64,000 nucleotides of DNA from Aulostomus chinensis (lineage: Eukaryota; Chordata; Actinopteri; Syngnathiformes; Aulostomidae): the NCBI GenBank assembly GCA_037954235.1, contig JBBMOA010000020.1, positions 11,112,177 to 11,176,176 on the forward strand. Reading direction: 5' to 3'. Shown in pieces: positions 24,914 to 40,536 of the stretch (position 1 is its first letter; every line of letters starts with the position of its first letter). The notes under the pieces are model-generated. The model worked only from the letters and a program-made list of their open reading frames with translations. It searched no databases and was not told the DNA's origin. Both the position numbers and the translations under genes were made by a program.

Positions 24914-25054
24914 CATATGTGCAAATAACAAAGTTGATGGCTGGTTGGTTTAAAGTTCTGTTTGCTGTCTCATATGTGTTCCACTTAGTTGACAGTCTGC
25001 ATTCATAAAGGAAGGAGAATTTTTGAAGGAAAGAATTTTGACACAGGTGGCATG

Positions 25055-25240
25055 GTTTGGAGGTAGCATGGGCGTCTAGCAAACAAAGGGTTGCTGGTTC
25101 GATCCTCACTTCCCCCGGTGACCATGTCCAAGTTGGACTGGCGATCCATCCAGGGTGAACCTGGCCTCTCACCCAATGTCAGCTGGGAAAGGCTCCAGCC
25201 CCTGTAACCTTTCATGGATAAGCAGCATAGAAAATGGATG
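25055..25240 (+). mobile_element. SINE-like fragment, second family
   Basis: GGTAGCATGGGCGTCTAGCA and GGTTGCTGGTTCGATCCTCA form a tRNA-like head with a B-box-like motif. A LINE-like tail follows, ending CATAGAAAATGGATGG. A related head-only fragment in the opposite orientation lies at about 40020-40136. Confidence 0.7.
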
Positions 25241-25475
25241 GAATTTTGAGACTTTTTTGCATCTGTATGTCTTGTCTGCACTGTTTGTCTCTTTCTGTAA
25301 TGATTTTGTCGCTAGGGTTCCGTATGGGCCTGAAGGGTAAAAAAATATTTCACTGGTACAAAAATCCCTGGCTGTTTCAGCCCTCAGGGGGAAAAAAAAA
25401 AAATTGGAGCCATGTTCATGGAAATATTTGTGTATAAATACTCCCACACTCCAGATTTCTGTTAAAGCAACTATT

Positions 25476-25481
25476 TTTATT
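25476..25481 (-). terminator. actc1: actc1 polyadenylation signal
   Basis: AATAAA on the - strand (TTTATT on +), about 95 bp past the actc1 stop codon; no other canonical hexamer was noticed in between. Confidence 0.6.
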
Positions 25482-25573
25482 ACAATAGAACATGTATGTA
25501 CAGCAAAAGACACAGTAGAAATGTCAGGAAAGTTGGTGCAGTTGGTGTGGGGTTGTTGGTGCTGAACGAAAAT

Positions 25574-28118
<2,545 letters not shown>

Positions 28119-28143
28119 GTTTGGTCTTTTCAAGTCTGGCCTT

Positions 28144-29539
28144 CTGCATAACAGAGAAATAGCAACAACATCTTAGTAAATGTGTTCAAATCCATTTCGA
28201 GTCGACGTGGACGATCATCTAATGTAGAACATACAACACCAAATAACAATGTAGCACTCTGATGATGCTTCTGAGTGCTACAATCTCTTACAGCTGCCTG
28301 AAGAGCCAAAAGAGGACATGGCTCAATCCCCCCCCCCCCCCCCCCCCCCCAACTAGCACACCCGCTGGTCTATTTTCAGCGTCGGGACCCTCATCACCCC
28401 CCCACAATCCCTCCTGTGCATCTCATCGTTAAGCCAGAGCCACTTAACAGCTGAGACGGTGTGCTGTTTGACAAGTGGCATTGAAAGCCTGGGTCTCTCC
28501 TCAGCTGTTGCCCCCATAGTGAACCCCTCTGTTTAGAGCCAGACAGGTGCTGAGATCCTTCCAGGCTCTTTGGCCACCCACAACATCTGTAAGTCTAATT
28601 TTCACAGCTTCTTTTGCGGGCTATCAGTCTGTCACCTTTGGTGCTGCGTCACTCTGATGTTTCGAGGAAATTAAACTGATTGGCTAAGAGAGGGTAAGAT
28701 TTCATGCTGGTTTTTTTGACATTTTACATCAACTCTACACATGCTGACATTTCCTGACCAGAGCTCGAGCATCCGACTTAACTTCACATATATTTTATTC
28801 ATTCATTAAATCTCGCTAATTCCATTAAAACAGCTTTGATAAGTACAACTCCACATATCTTGTCATTGAGCTAAAATGTTTGCAATAAGTGCCTGTAGGT
28901 ATGTGTTACTCTTGTAGAGGCAATTTGTATCATTTGGTTTCCAGTAATCAGGTTCAATGCATGCTTAAAATTTACTTTAACTATTGAGTAAATACATTTC
29001 TATCTTTTATTTAATTTCTCATCTCACCAGGAAAGCCTAGTTGAGACTAAAAAGTGTCTCCAAGCCTGCAGGTGGTAAAGCACCAAATGTTTTCATCCCA
29101 GCATTGAAAATTTTCTCTGAATTCTTTTATATAAATAGATAAAATTATCTTGAACGGAGCATGTAGTCATTTTTGATGTACGTAATGTAAAACCTGATCA
29201 ATTATCTCATCCTTGGGTTGTATTTAACTGCTGCAAGCCTTCAACTCCAGGCAGGCATCCCATCACTGCATCCTAAACCTCACATCCTTCCCTAAGCTGC
29301 TGAGTGAAAGTCACAAATCTGCCTGATTTATCAGTCATTTTCAACTATTTCTCACCAGCTGGTGCTCAGTTCTCATCATCAAAAATGTCATCTCTGATCA
29401 AACCCTTCTTCTGTCCTGCGACCTCTTGCTAAAATCATGTTGAGGCAGTAAAAAGCACCTACAGCAGCCATATCTAATCATCCCTGCCCTCAAAGCAAAA
29501 CTCCCGAAGCACAGCAGCAAAGATTGCAAGAGGACTCAC
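28144..29539 (-). other. actc1: actc1 5' UTR intron
   Basis: Acceptor tgttatgcag precedes the ATG exon at 28143, and a donor (CTCTTG|gtgagt) sits at 29540/29539. The intron holds a poly-C tract of over 20 bases (28329-28350). Long first introns before the ATG exon are usual in muscle actin genes. No exon was seen within. Confidence 0.65.
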
Positions 29540-29615
29540 CAAGAGATCACCACAAGACTGGAGTTTCCACTGGGACAAAGGGCGAGGGTGCAAGGGGGTC
29601 CTTAAATATGTCCCA
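29540..29615 (-). promoter_or_regulatory. actc1: actc1 first exon and TATA-box promoter
   Basis: On the - strand CATATTTAAG (29610-29601) is a TATA-like box; transcription would begin some 25-30 bp downstream near 29573. The short non-coding exon then ends at the donor CTCTTG|gtgagt at 29540. The box lies in the order and spacing expected of an actin promoter. CArG-like A/T tracts occur at about 29665-29675 but are not perfect matches. Confidence 0.6.
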
Positions 29616-32226
29616 GCTCCATGAGGCTGGGGGCTGGTGGGCGGACTCAGGAGTTCACACAAGCCCAAATAAGTGCTGCTTCGTAAAATGGTTCAGTAAA
29701 GTGGATCCTGTGTCAGGGACGCCACCAAACTGGAGAGACGTTACCTTGGAAAATAAAGGGATTATGGCGTAGTCTCATGAAGACTGTAACCGTAAGGGAT
29801 GGTTTAATGTTACTAGGATGGGTTACGGACATATATTTTCACTGTGAGTTTTATGATGCTCAGATCTCCATATTGACAGTTGGGACATATTACAACATAT
29901 TAGTGGTTTGGATAATGAATCCGTGAGGATTTGGCTGTTATTTAATCCATAATAATCTGGCTTGTGTTAGTATTACCTACAAATTCTGATAAAATTTTCT
30001 CAAAACTTGGTGGCAGTTGAAGTATGGACCAAGGAAGAGCCTATTTAAGTGCCACTTGGTGGCAATGGGAAAAGACTGAATTTCCATTAAATGGCGTTAC
30101 CGTGTCATGGCGGCAAATTTGATATTCTACCATAAAACAGGAAAAAGTAGTAACTTGACTCCATTTGTGAAGATCCAAGCTTCACAAGTGTGATGAGGGT
30201 CGTGACCTGAATTTAGCTGAACTCAAGTCAGTCTCATGGTTACAGGAAGTAAGCCTAACGTAACATCAGTATTACACCGTTTTCTTTTCATCGAGCACAT
30301 TAACATAACGTACCTGTTCTCTAGCAACACCTCGTTTTACATTGGCTTAGAGTTTGCCCTGGCAGAGATACACTCTCATCCACTCCCCTCTAGTTTGAAA
30401 TATAATGTAACAATAAATGCTAGACTTTAAGAAATTTCTCGTTTCATCACATAGCTGCGTCATACACAGCAGCATTTCTCCTCCACTCATGCTCCCTGGA
30501 GCTTCCTTCAGGGTCCTTAAGGATGTGTTAATATGACTAAGCCCCCACGGGGCACAGGGGGAGGGGGGACAAGAGGCACTGATGGTAATACAAGATCTTG
30601 TCTGAGCAATCTGGTTAAGGAGCCGTCTAAGGGGACTTGGCTGTGACTGTTCACCAGCGTCATGGCATGTGTAGAGAGGGGGGCCAAAAACATGCCAGAC
30701 AGCTGAGAGGCAGTATTGTATAAGGGGGGTAGGAAGAAGGGTGGGAGGTAGCTGAGGCCAGGGCCCAGACCTCTACCAGACGACAGATCCCTGGGATGTC
30801 CTGTGCAGCCAGCGACTGGGCCGGTTCTCCACTCTGATTGGCTCCAGTCTCTCCTTTTAGGGAAATGGTGTGTAACAGGTGCCAGTGGCTGCATGTCACC
30901 ACAGACAGCGTGTAGACAGGCTCAGGCTCCTTATTCGTCATCTACGTCGACCTATCAGCCCTCTGCTCTGCTCTGTGAGGGCAATAAGAATGTAAATACC
31001 TCCCGCACCATCAACACGCTGAAATATTCCATTTGTAGCCCTGTGCTGTAATGCGCCTCTGTGAGAGGCCAAACTAACATACTTGTCTATTTCTATCCTG
31101 AGCCTTTACGTGACAGATGAACAAATTATTTTGAATTGCTGAAATATTGAAAAGTGTTGTGGAAATAGAAGAAAAGACAGATGACGCCAGTCATCCAGAA
31201 AGAGAATATCATTCGAACAAAACAGGCCTGTATGAAAACAACAACAGTCACATAAAGTTTTGAGCCAAAAAACTCATTTCGCTTCATATTGAAAAAAAAC
31301 ATCCCAATGGAATTTTTTTTTGTGCTTGTAAGAAGTAATATAATATTTCAAAGCAGTAAGATTACTTCTTCAAATGAGGTTATAAAATCTTAATAATAAA
31401 CCCCTTTCTCACTGAGATACACAGTGAGAAATTATTCTTACAGGTGAACTAAGATTTAAGACTCGACTAGAAAAAAACAACAGCTATCAAACTGAAGAGG
31501 ACTTGTGTATCAATTGCATACAGGATCTGATGTTTTGTGTGCTTTTTTTGGGATGGGGGGGTAATGACAGAAACCCTTATGGATCAGCCCTATCCTGTGG
31601 AATTGATGGGGGAACAGGAGATGGATGTGCTACACATGGATTATGCGTGATCCCAGCTCCACTGGCCACAGGCAGGCTTCTATATATATATTTTTACAGC
31701 ATCAGCTACAGCAGCAGTATTTCAGGGTGGCTTTGCCTTCTAATGGGTTGTACAAGCATCACATTTTAAATCGATTACAAACAGTATGTTCCACCTACAT
31801 CACTTACATCATATCCTCCATCTCTGCTAGAAATAACAAAAAGTACAACGAGTAGCTTGGAGATGCTTTGACTTTTGTTTCCCCAACAGTCATAATACGA
31901 GATCGATGACCGAACTAAGCAAATGTAGGATTAAACTCAGAAAAAAAAAACGAAACTACTGCACATTGGTGAGAAAAATGTCCCTAGCACAAGTTCTGGA
32001 TGAAAACGGGTGCTGTGTTTTGTCAACAGCTCCCCTCAAGTAGACAAGTCACCTTTTGGCAGAGTCCTATCTTTACCACCAGGTCTTTATCAGGATCAAG
32101 CAGATTGGGCTCAAATGGGTCATGATTTTGAGGGATAGTCGACCTTATAAGGAAATGTAGGAAGCAAACGGTTTGTCTGTCTTGACAGCTGCCCTCTCTC
32201 CATACCCCCTACTTATCCTCCCCCAA

Positions 32227-32259
<33 letters not shown>

Positions 32260-33136
32260 ACACACACACACACACAGATTTCTTTTTCGACACACTCATG
32301 CTCTTCAGCAGCTGTTAGCCACAATTGCTGTTTAATAGTGTCTTCTTTGTTTTCTATTTAAAATACATGTTTTTGCAGATGTGTTTTTGGCTTGACACCA
32401 AAGGTGATTACAGCCTCAGTGGTCGCTGAGTGACTGAGTGATTTAGTTAAAATGCGCCTCTGCAGCATCTAGAATGTCCTCTCTTCCTACGTCCACGGTA
32501 CAGCACACAAGAAGAAAAGAGTTGCTCATTCACATTTTTCTTGCACCAAAACGTGGGAAACTAATTTTCTTTTTCTGCTGACTTTTACATGTACTGAAGT
32601 CAGTGGACCATGCATTCATCTTCCTAGGGTGTGGGTGCTGCTCAATACTTTTACTGTAGCTGGTGTCATCCACCCATCCTGTCCGCTTGAGTGCATGCAA
32701 CTGTATCACCCAATCTTCTGCTCCTTCTAATTGGATCAAACAGTCAGAAAACATACAGTTATACATAATTCCATGTCTGTGGTATGAAGGAATGTTTCTG
32801 CGAAACTGTTATTGTCTAGCTGAATTATAAGAAATGAGGCCAAGGAATTATGGTTCATGGCTCAACCAGGCATGACTTTTATGTGATTTTAGGCAATATA
32901 CAGCAGCATGATGTTCCAGAGTTAATGTTCATTTGGTATGGCTAATATACTTGGCAATACATACATTTGGAAACTTGACTGGAATCAAAATGATTTATGT
33001 TATCCTCAGAAACATTGGACCAGCCTGCAGGAGGATATGATAGGTGCTAAAGATATTAATACTTTCAAACTAAAAACCTGATTATTTATTCTGGCTTTCA
33101 TGTAAGTGTCTTATGAACATAAGATTTTATCTTTTT
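29616..33136. other. actc1 upstream intergenic region
   Basis: No gene was recognised. The proximal part should hold actc1 cis-regulatory DNA. A CA/CT microsatellite lies at 32226-32276. The rest is unique-looking AT-rich sequence. Confidence 0.5.
32226..32276. repeat. (CA)n microsatellite
   Basis: CA run interrupted once by CT. Confidence 0.95.
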
Positions 33137-34262
33137 AGGTTTAATGCACTCCTCCTGGAACCATCACCTTACTGTGGTGGAGGAGTTTGAGTGCCCTAAT
33201 GATCCTGGGAGCTATGCTGTCGGGGGCATTTTGCCCCTGGTAGGGTCATCCAAGGCAGACTGGTCCGAGGCGAAGGGCCAGACAAAGAACAGCTCAAAAG
33301 ACCCTTCATGGAAACAAGAACTAGGAGTTTGTGTACCCAACCCGGAGGGGTATTGGGGCCCCGCCAGGCTGGGTGACGGTTTGCTGGGAATGCCTAGCAG
33401 AAGAACCTGTCAGGATGATCTTCAACTCCCACCTCTGATAGAGCTTTGACTGCATTACGGGGGTAGAGGGGGACATTGAGTCCGAATGGACCATGTTCTG
33501 CTCTTCCATTGTCGAGGCGGATGATGTGAGCTGCAGTCATAAGGCTGCTGGGGCTGGTCACAGCGGTCATCAGGCTGAAGAAGGAGGCCTACAGGGTGTG
33601 GCTGGTCTGTGGTTCTCCAGAGGCAGACGACCGGTACCGGCAACCCAAGCGGTGCGCAGCCATGGCAGTTGCAAAAACTCATGCATGGGAAGAGTTCGAT
33701 GAGGCCATGGAGAATGACTATCAGTCAGCTCCGAAAAGGTTCTGGTAAACCATACGTTGCCTCGGGGGGGGAGGGGGCAACTTGCCCACACTGTTTTCAG
33801 TGGGGACGGGAGACTGCTGACGTCAACTGGGGAGATAATTGGATTGTGGAAGGAATACTTTGAGGAACTCCTCAATCCCACCAACAAGTATTCCATGGAG
33901 GAAACAGAGTTGACGGAGTACTTTGGGGGGGGGGGGGGGTCATCTAATCTCCGAGGCAGAAGTCGCCGACTCAGTCAAGCAACTTCACAGTGGTTGAGAT
34001 CCAGACTGGGTGTCTATAGGCTCTAGATCTTGTGAGACTATCTTGGTTGCCACATCTCTGCAACATTGCGTGGACATCAGGGGCGGTGCCTTTGGAGTGG
34101 CATAATGGGGTGGTGGTTCCCAATCTTTAAGAAAGGGGTGTGTTCCAACTATCGCGGATCACACTCCTCATCCTGCCAGGAAAGGTCTACGCCAGGGTAC
34201 TGGAGAGGATGGTCAGGGTGATTGTTGAACCTCAGTTCGTGGAGGAGCAATGTGGTTTTTGT
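33137..34262 (+). pseudogene. decayed Rex3-type LINE fragment
   Basis: Similar base for base in long stretches to the Rex3 copy at 58668-61907: the 5' leader (GGCGAAGGGCCAGACAAAGA), then a jump to the inter-domain region (GGGGACATTGAGTCCGAATG), then the start of the reverse transcriptase. Stops and frameshifts break all frames (for example CTCTGATAG where the younger copy reads CTCTGGCAG). Most of the endonuclease domain is deleted. It breaks off in the region where the other copy encodes the CGFRPG motif. Confidence 0.85.
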
Positions 34263-35740
34263 CCCATTGTTTTAGTGTTTTAATATTTGAAGTAGGGCTT
34301 CAGTGATCCATGTAAAAGTTGTCACTATTGCTAAATGTAGGAAGCATTAGAGAGTATTTTGCAAGTTAGTAACAACTGTTACAATTATTACAGTGGAAAT
34401 TGTGAAATTGTGGGTTTTCATGTGAATGCCAAACAGTCAGCAGGACACTGCAGGAAACAAACTCCATCCCAGTAAACCAGGAGTACCATTACCAGTGTCT
34501 TTATTATTTTGATGGTATACATGAAAGGTAAAGTAAAACCTGCAGCAGCAACAGCGTATGGTTGTGTGATCTCTAGCATTACCATGTTATGAGTTTTGTT
34601 GCTGCAGTACTCTTCAAAGACTAATATTACTGAACAACTACAGAAAAAAGATGAACATTCTTTATAATAGCCATTGATACTCACCCTGGACTCAACCATA
34701 AACTGTGCAAAATTTGCTATCATTTTAGCATGCTGCTACATATTTGTGGTCAAATTGTATCAGAGCTAAAACTTTGAAAAAGATTGATGTTTGTCCTTTT
34801 TTTTGACTGACCGACAATTCCAACAACACAATTAATTATACCCGAATGTTGTCGTGACAGAGGAGTCGATTTCAGAGGCAGCTGATGACAATGAACAATC
34901 CCTTTTTGCATTGCTGTCCTTGGCACCAGCAGCCATTACTCCAATGTGCCACAAGCATGCAGAGAGCAGCTGGCGGTCTGGCAGAGTCTGATTACTGCAC
35001 GTTGATTAACATGTTCATCTGAATAAGCCATTTTGTCTTCATACATCATTACACAGTGAGGTTGAGTGGACATATGTGACAGCAAAGATATACTAAGACT
35101 GATGTGAGATTATGTAAGTGCACTTAAATAGTCACACGTAATGAGATTGTAATGGATGAATAACTTGAATCCTGTGAAATACATGCGTGAGGTGATTTAC
35201 AAAGAGATCAGTGACTTCGACTCCCACGTGATTGCAGTTCTTAAAGGTTGTTTTGAATTATTTGAAATATGATCTTATTATACAATATACCTTTTTGTGG
35301 ATGAAATGATTTAATGGAACAAAAACTAGAAGCACTTAGAGAGAATATCTTTGCAAAGGGGATATTTAAAAAATTATTGCAGGGGCAATAAAGCTGCAAT
35401 GATGACAACCCCCCTCCCCAAAAAAGTGTGTGGCTGTGAGAGTGAAAGGGAAGTGAATCCTGCATGCACTGTAGTGTAAATGTCATATCCTGCATCCACT
35501 TTGTGGTGGTGAAGAGCACCCACTTATTACATTGCTATGAGTCATGTGTAGAAAGCTCAGCGTAATTTTTTTGCAAAACAAATGTTTGTTCATGTCAGAC
35601 CTACTTCCTGTAACCACTAGATGGCACTCTTATCAAATGTTAGAATTTTTTTTAAAGATCTGGCTTTGTGGGGTTCATAATTGGCTGTAACCCCTCACTA
35701 AGTTCTTAAGTTGTTTTTGACCACATTTGAGATGACCTGG
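34263..35740. other. intergenic, nothing recognised
   Basis: AT-rich sequence with no coding or repeat signature that I could assign. Confidence 0.5.
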
Positions 35741-36335
35741 GCTGCGTCCGAATTGCCAAGTGGCAACCTATGTCCTACTGCTACGACCTACAGCTACAGC
35801 CTACTTCTACAACCTAAACAGGCGGTACCATTCGGACACGATTGGTGGTGAAGCACGACCTCTGCTGGCAGAACACAGATACTGCAATTAGGTAGACAGC
35901 ACCAACGAAAGCCCCACCTGCTGGCCTGACTGTCGTACTGCACTCCACTCTGAACGCACCTTTCACTTATTCTCTATTATTAAGCACATTAACGCACCTG
36001 TAAAGGTGTGCTCACACACGTCGCGTTTGGTGTGAACACACCTTTAGTCATCAACAACGACTATGAATGTTGGTGTTGCATAAGAATGGGAGACTGTTGG
36101 CGCAAACTTGGCTTGCGGGTCCACAGGTTTTTAGGGGACGAAGAAGAAGTCTGCGGTGCATTGTGGGCCATAGGTTGCTCCATAGGATGCACCTGAACCG
36201 ACCTACAATGTGGGCGTGTTTAGGCTGGAATTTAGGTTGCGAAGTAGGTCGCTACTCGCGCCAGTTGTGGTTTCGGACAGCCTACGACCTACTCTGCGAC
36301 CTACGATCCAACCTACTTGGCAATTCGGACGCAGC
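35741..36335. mobile_element. inverted-repeat MITE, ~595 bp
   Basis: Perfect 21-bp terminal inverted repeats: the left starts GCTGCGTCCGAATTGCCAAG at 35741, the right ends with its complement at 36315-36335. Internal CTACGACCTAC-type motifs near both ends extend the inverted symmetry. No transposase. No clear target duplication was found, so the superfamily is undecided. The open frames at 36008-36531 cross this element and are not genes. Confidence 0.8.
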
Positions 36336-36409
36336 ACTGGCTGTCCCACTAGGAGTAAATCAAAATGGAAAAAAATTTTCATTTCCTGTCACCACTAAGT
36401 GGCACCAGG

Positions 36410-36868
36410 GGCGTAGCACCAAATTCTGGGCCCTGTACACTCTCAATGTCAGTGGGCCCCTATCCATGCCAGTGCACAAGGTGCGTGGGGGGAAAAAAAG
36501 AAGAAAAAAAGGGGGTATTTATTTAAAATAAAAAATCATAAATCAAAGCATGTCCCATGGTACGCTGTCACACTTCAGATATTCACTGTTACGATCATAA
36601 AATTGTTTAGCATCCAGGAAACCATCGAGCATTGCAGTCGTTAAAAACTGCGCCTTCGTTTCTGACATTTACACTCTGGAGCGGTGTGACAGGGGTCACA
36701 TAATTAATAGCAGAAGAAATTCTACTGAATATGATTATTCCTGATTATTCTACTTTGAAATAAAAAAAAAAATCACACAAAAAAAAATCAGGATTTTCAT
36801 GGGCCCCTCTCCCTACTCGGGCCCTGGGTAGTCAGGTCCACTTTTCCCCCCACTACCACGCCCATGGG
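36410..36868. mobile_element. putative short inverted-repeat element
   Basis: Begins CAGGGGCGTAGCACC and ends CACTACCACGCCCATG, which form imperfect terminal inverted repeats; GGGCCCCT-type motifs lie inward of both ends. The flanks share GTGGC, possibly a decayed 8-bp duplication. Confidence 0.5.
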
Positions 36869-36885
36869 TGGCTCTATAAATTTCA

Positions 36886-39092
36886 AGGCAAGGCAATTTT
36901 ATTTGTATAGCCCGTTTTCACAAAGACTTTGTCTCAAAGGGCTTCACATGGCATCATAACAACATCCTCTGCCCTTAGACCCTCACATCGACTGAGGAAA
37001 AACTCCATAGAAAACCCTTTTAACAGGGAAAAATCTGAGAAACCTCAGGGTGAGCAACAGAGGAGGGATCCCTCACCCAGGACGGACAGACGTGCAGTAG
37101 ATGTTGTTACAGACATGAAAACAGTTTACAATACAAAATGTGGGAAACATGGAAATGTTAATAACAGTTGAAGTAGGAAGCTTCTGGAAGGGGAGGCAGG
37201 GAGAGCAAGCCAGCTTGATGGGGGACTGGATGGCAGACTGGTTCATGGAATGGGAGCGCAGGCAGGTGTAATAGGAGGGGATAAAAAAGGGGGAGGTGGG
37301 GGGGGGCAATGCAGATGGCAGTTGGAGCTCTTGTGGATCTGTGGAAACACAGAGAGACTGCGAGACACCAAGGCCAAACTACAAAGTGCAACAAGTAATG
37401 GTAATGACAGTTCCAAAAATGTGTGGGGAGGAGAGGAGGAGAGAGGGGGAGAGGAGAGGAGAGGAGAGGAGAGGAGGGCTCCATGTAACCTGATGTGTCC
37501 CCCAGCAGTCTAAGCCTATAGCAGCATAGCTATCAATGGTTCAGAGCTACCTGAACCAGTCCTAACTGAAGGCTCTGTCATAAAGGAAAGTCTTAAGCCT
37601 GGACTTAAACGTTGTTAAAGTGTCTGCCGCTCTGACCCATGGAGAGAGCTGGTTCCACAGTCGAGGAGCCCAGTAACTAAAGGCTCTACCTCCCAGTCTG
37701 TTTTTATTGATACTGGGAGTCACTAAAAGACCTGCATTCTGGGAGCGGAGTGCTCTGGTGGGACAGTAGGGACTAATGAGTTCTTTCAAATTGGATGGAG
37801 CTTTATCATTGAGAGCCTTATAAGTTAGCAGGATTTTGAAGTCGATTCTAGATCCTACAGGAAGCCAGTGGAGAGAAGCTAAAGTGGGAGAGATGTGTTC
37901 TCTCTTCTCAACTCCCGTCAAAACCCTCGCTGCAGCGTTCTGGACCAGATGGAGACTCTTTAGAGAGTATTTAGGACATCCTGACAAGAGAGAGTTGCAG
38001 TAGTCCAGCCGAGAAGTGATAAATGCATGCACCAGTTTCTCAGCATCACTCTGGGAAAGGATATTCCTAATCTTAGCGATACTTCGCAGATGGAAGAAGG
38101 CGGTCCGAGTCACATGCTTTATGTGGGAGCTGAAAGAAAGGTCCTGGTCAAAAATGACTCCAAGGTTCCTTGCAGTTGTACTCTGGGTCAGGGTGACGCC
38201 ATCTTGAGTAGTGATCTGGTTAGAGAGTGTGTCCCTGAGGTGTTTAGGTCCAAACATGATGACCTCAGTTTTATCTGAATTTAGCAGTGAGAAGTTAGAA
38301 GACATCCTGGATTTAATGTCTTTTAGGCAGTCTTGCAGATTAGTCAACTGGCTTGTGTCGTCTGGCTCCATCGACAAGTAGAGTTGCGTGTTGTCCGCAT
38401 AACAGTGGAAGTTGATCGAGTGCTTCCGTATTATGTCACCTTATGGGAGCATGTAAAGAGTGAAGAGAATCGGTCCTAAAACTGAACCCTGTGGTACACC
38501 ATATGTAACTCTGCTATACTCTGAATAGTCACTGTTAACATTAACAAACAGAAACCTATCTGATAAGTATGACTTAAACCATTTTAGGGCAGTTCCTTTA
38601 ATCCCAATTTCATGGTCTAGTCTCTGAAGTAGGATGCTGCGGTCGATGGTGTCAAATGCAGCACTGAGGTCCAAAAGGACAAGCACAGAGAAAAGAAGAT
38701 CATTCGAGACTCTGACCAGTGCTGTTTCAGTGCTATGGTGTTCCCTGAATCCAGACTGGAAGGCTTCAAAGAGCTCGTTGCTGTGCAGATGTTCATGTAG
38801 CTGCTCCAGGACAACCTTCTCAAGGATCTTGGAGATGTAGGGGAGGTTGGATATAGGCCTATTGTTGGCTAACACATCTGGGTCAAGAGAAGGTTTTTTA
38901 AGTAAAGGGTTGATGACAGCCACCTTAAAGGCCTGTGGCATGTAACCTGTGACTAAGGAAAGATTAATTTGATTTAATATGGACGTGTTGACTAGAGGGA
39001 AGGCATCCTTAAGTAGGCTTGTCGGGATGGGATCCAGCAGACAAGTGGCTGACTTGGAGGAAGTGACTGCAGAAGTTAAGTCTGATTGTGGG
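36886..39092 (-). mobile_element. dead CR1/L2-type LINE, 5'-truncated
   Basis: On the - strand the frame 39092-37562 encodes the reverse transcriptase of a CR1/L2-superclade LINE: PISNLPYISKILEKVVLEQL, SGFREHHSTETALVRV, LLDLSAAFDTIDRSILLQRL, YGVPQGSVLGPILFTLYMLP, then a nonsense codon at about 38440, then the C-terminal part to the stop at 37562 (LDYCNSLLSG, LHWLPVGSRIDFKIL). The catalytic box reads YADN instead of YADD. The 3' UTR runs to AAATAAAATTGCCTTGCCTT at 36886, a tail widespread in fish genomes, and contains a GGAGA minisatellite (about 37425-37475). The endonuclease and 5' part are absent. It cannot move by itself. Confidence 0.88.
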
Positions 39093-39598
39093 AAACATGG
39101 AAATTTCGAAGTGTTGTCTTTTGCCCATTCTACATCACTTCAGCTGATATGTGGACAATCTGCTTCACAGTATTTGTGTATTCTGCTGACAAACAGACAA
39201 ATTACACTCAAAATACCCATTCTAATCAAACATGAATGGATATACTGTATACATTATTTTTCATTTCTAACAATCAGCTGAAGAAAACTTTCCAGGAAAT
39301 TGATCACCCTGAATATAAGAGTCAGTGGTCAACGCAAATGAAAAACAATATCCAACAAACTCTCGGGTTCACTCTGGAACCAGCTGAACGTGCTCTGAGC
39401 AGGTTCCTTCAGTATCTTGGTGCTTGGAGTGTATGATAGTTAAAATGTTGGGACCAGTGTAGCGCAGACGCCATGACACCCTTTTGGCTGATAATGTCAG
39501 CGCTATAAATAAATAGAGTGCTTTGAAAGTTTCCATGTCAGCGCTTCATTATCCTGAAGCATGAGAGGATCTACGGGACAATCCTACAAGTGTGTTTC

Positions 39599-39603
<5 letters not shown>

Positions 39604-39665
<62 letters not shown>

Positions 39666-39700
39666 GCGTGTGCGTGTGTGCGTGTGTGTGTATGTGTGTT
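39604..39700. repeat. (TG)n microsatellite
   Basis: About 57 bases of pure TG followed by imperfect TGCG/TGTG units. Confidence 0.95.
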
Positions 39701-40019
39701 GAGGAGTTTCATCAGTGGATGCTGTTAAAACTGGAGATTTACATCAAAATACATACAAGAAGGGTAATACACTTAACACAGAGCATATAAATTTCATAAA
39801 TATTATCTGATAGTTGTTATGCAGTGCACAGTGTAAACTGGCTCTTTTCTACATAAGCAGGCTACATTTCCAAATGGAATTAATGTATCAATGAATGCAA
39901 GTAAGATGATAAAACACTCAACTCTTCGCCCACGATTTGACTGGACTCACAACTGCCACTTGTGCAAGGACAAAGGTGAAGGTGTGGGACATAAATGGAC
40001 AGCTGAAATGCTTTCTGAT

Positions 40020-40136
40020 GGGGTTCAGTATCTTTCTCAAGGACACTTTGACATGGTCAGCGGGGGAAGTGAGGATCGCACCAGCAACCCTTCAGTTGCT
40101 AGATGGCCACACTACCTCTGAGCCATGCCGCCCCCA
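40020..40136 (-). mobile_element. SINE-like tRNA-head fragment
   Basis: Read on the - strand it starts GGGGGCGGCATGGCTCAGAG and contains GGTTGCTGGTGCGATCCTC, a tRNA-like B box. Related to the head of the element at 25055. Confidence 0.7.
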
Positions 40137-40159
40137 GAATATGAATACTTAGTCACCTA

Positions 40160-40536
40160 ATTCCATCGATCCATTGTCTTCCACTTATTCCTGTTCAGGG
40201 TCGTGTGGGGGTGGGGGGGGGCTCTCTCTATCCCAGCAGCCTTCAGGTGAGAGGCGGGGTTCACCCTGGACAGGTCAACAGTCCATCACAGGGCCAACAC
40301 ATAGAGACAGACAACCATTCACACTCACAGTCACACCTACAGTCAATTTAGAGTATCAATCAGCCTCGTCCCCTCTTGATGTCTTTGGACTGTGGGAGGA
40401 AGCTGGAGTACCAGAGAACATGGGAGAACATGCAGACTCCACACAGAAAGATCCTGTGCTGGAGCCGGGGCTCGAACCCAGAACCTTCTTGCTGTGAGGC
40501 GACAGTGCTGACCACTGCTCCACCGTGCTGCCCCCA
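40160..40536 (-). mobile_element. tRNA-headed SINE copy
   Basis: Same family as 10915-11250. Head on the - strand GGGCAGCACGGTGGAGCAGT with GGTTCTGGGTTCGAG. No convincing target duplication. Confidence 0.85.

Larger units (their letters stand above)
22485..25470. other. arhgap11-actc1 intergenic region
   Basis: No gene was recognised. It contains a SINE at 23037-23392, a hAT element at 24073-24913, a second SINE type at about 25055-25240, and AT-rich unique sequence. The promoter of the arhgap11-like gene should lie near 22490-22700. Confidence 0.6.

Noticed and set aside
36067..36531. 154-codon + frame
   Set aside because: It lies across an inverted-repeat MITE and the next element, with no protein family features.
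39236..39436. Possible small coding exon (LKKTFQEIDHPEYKSQW)
   Set aside because: An acceptor-like site precedes it, but I found no partner exon, family match or donor in phase.
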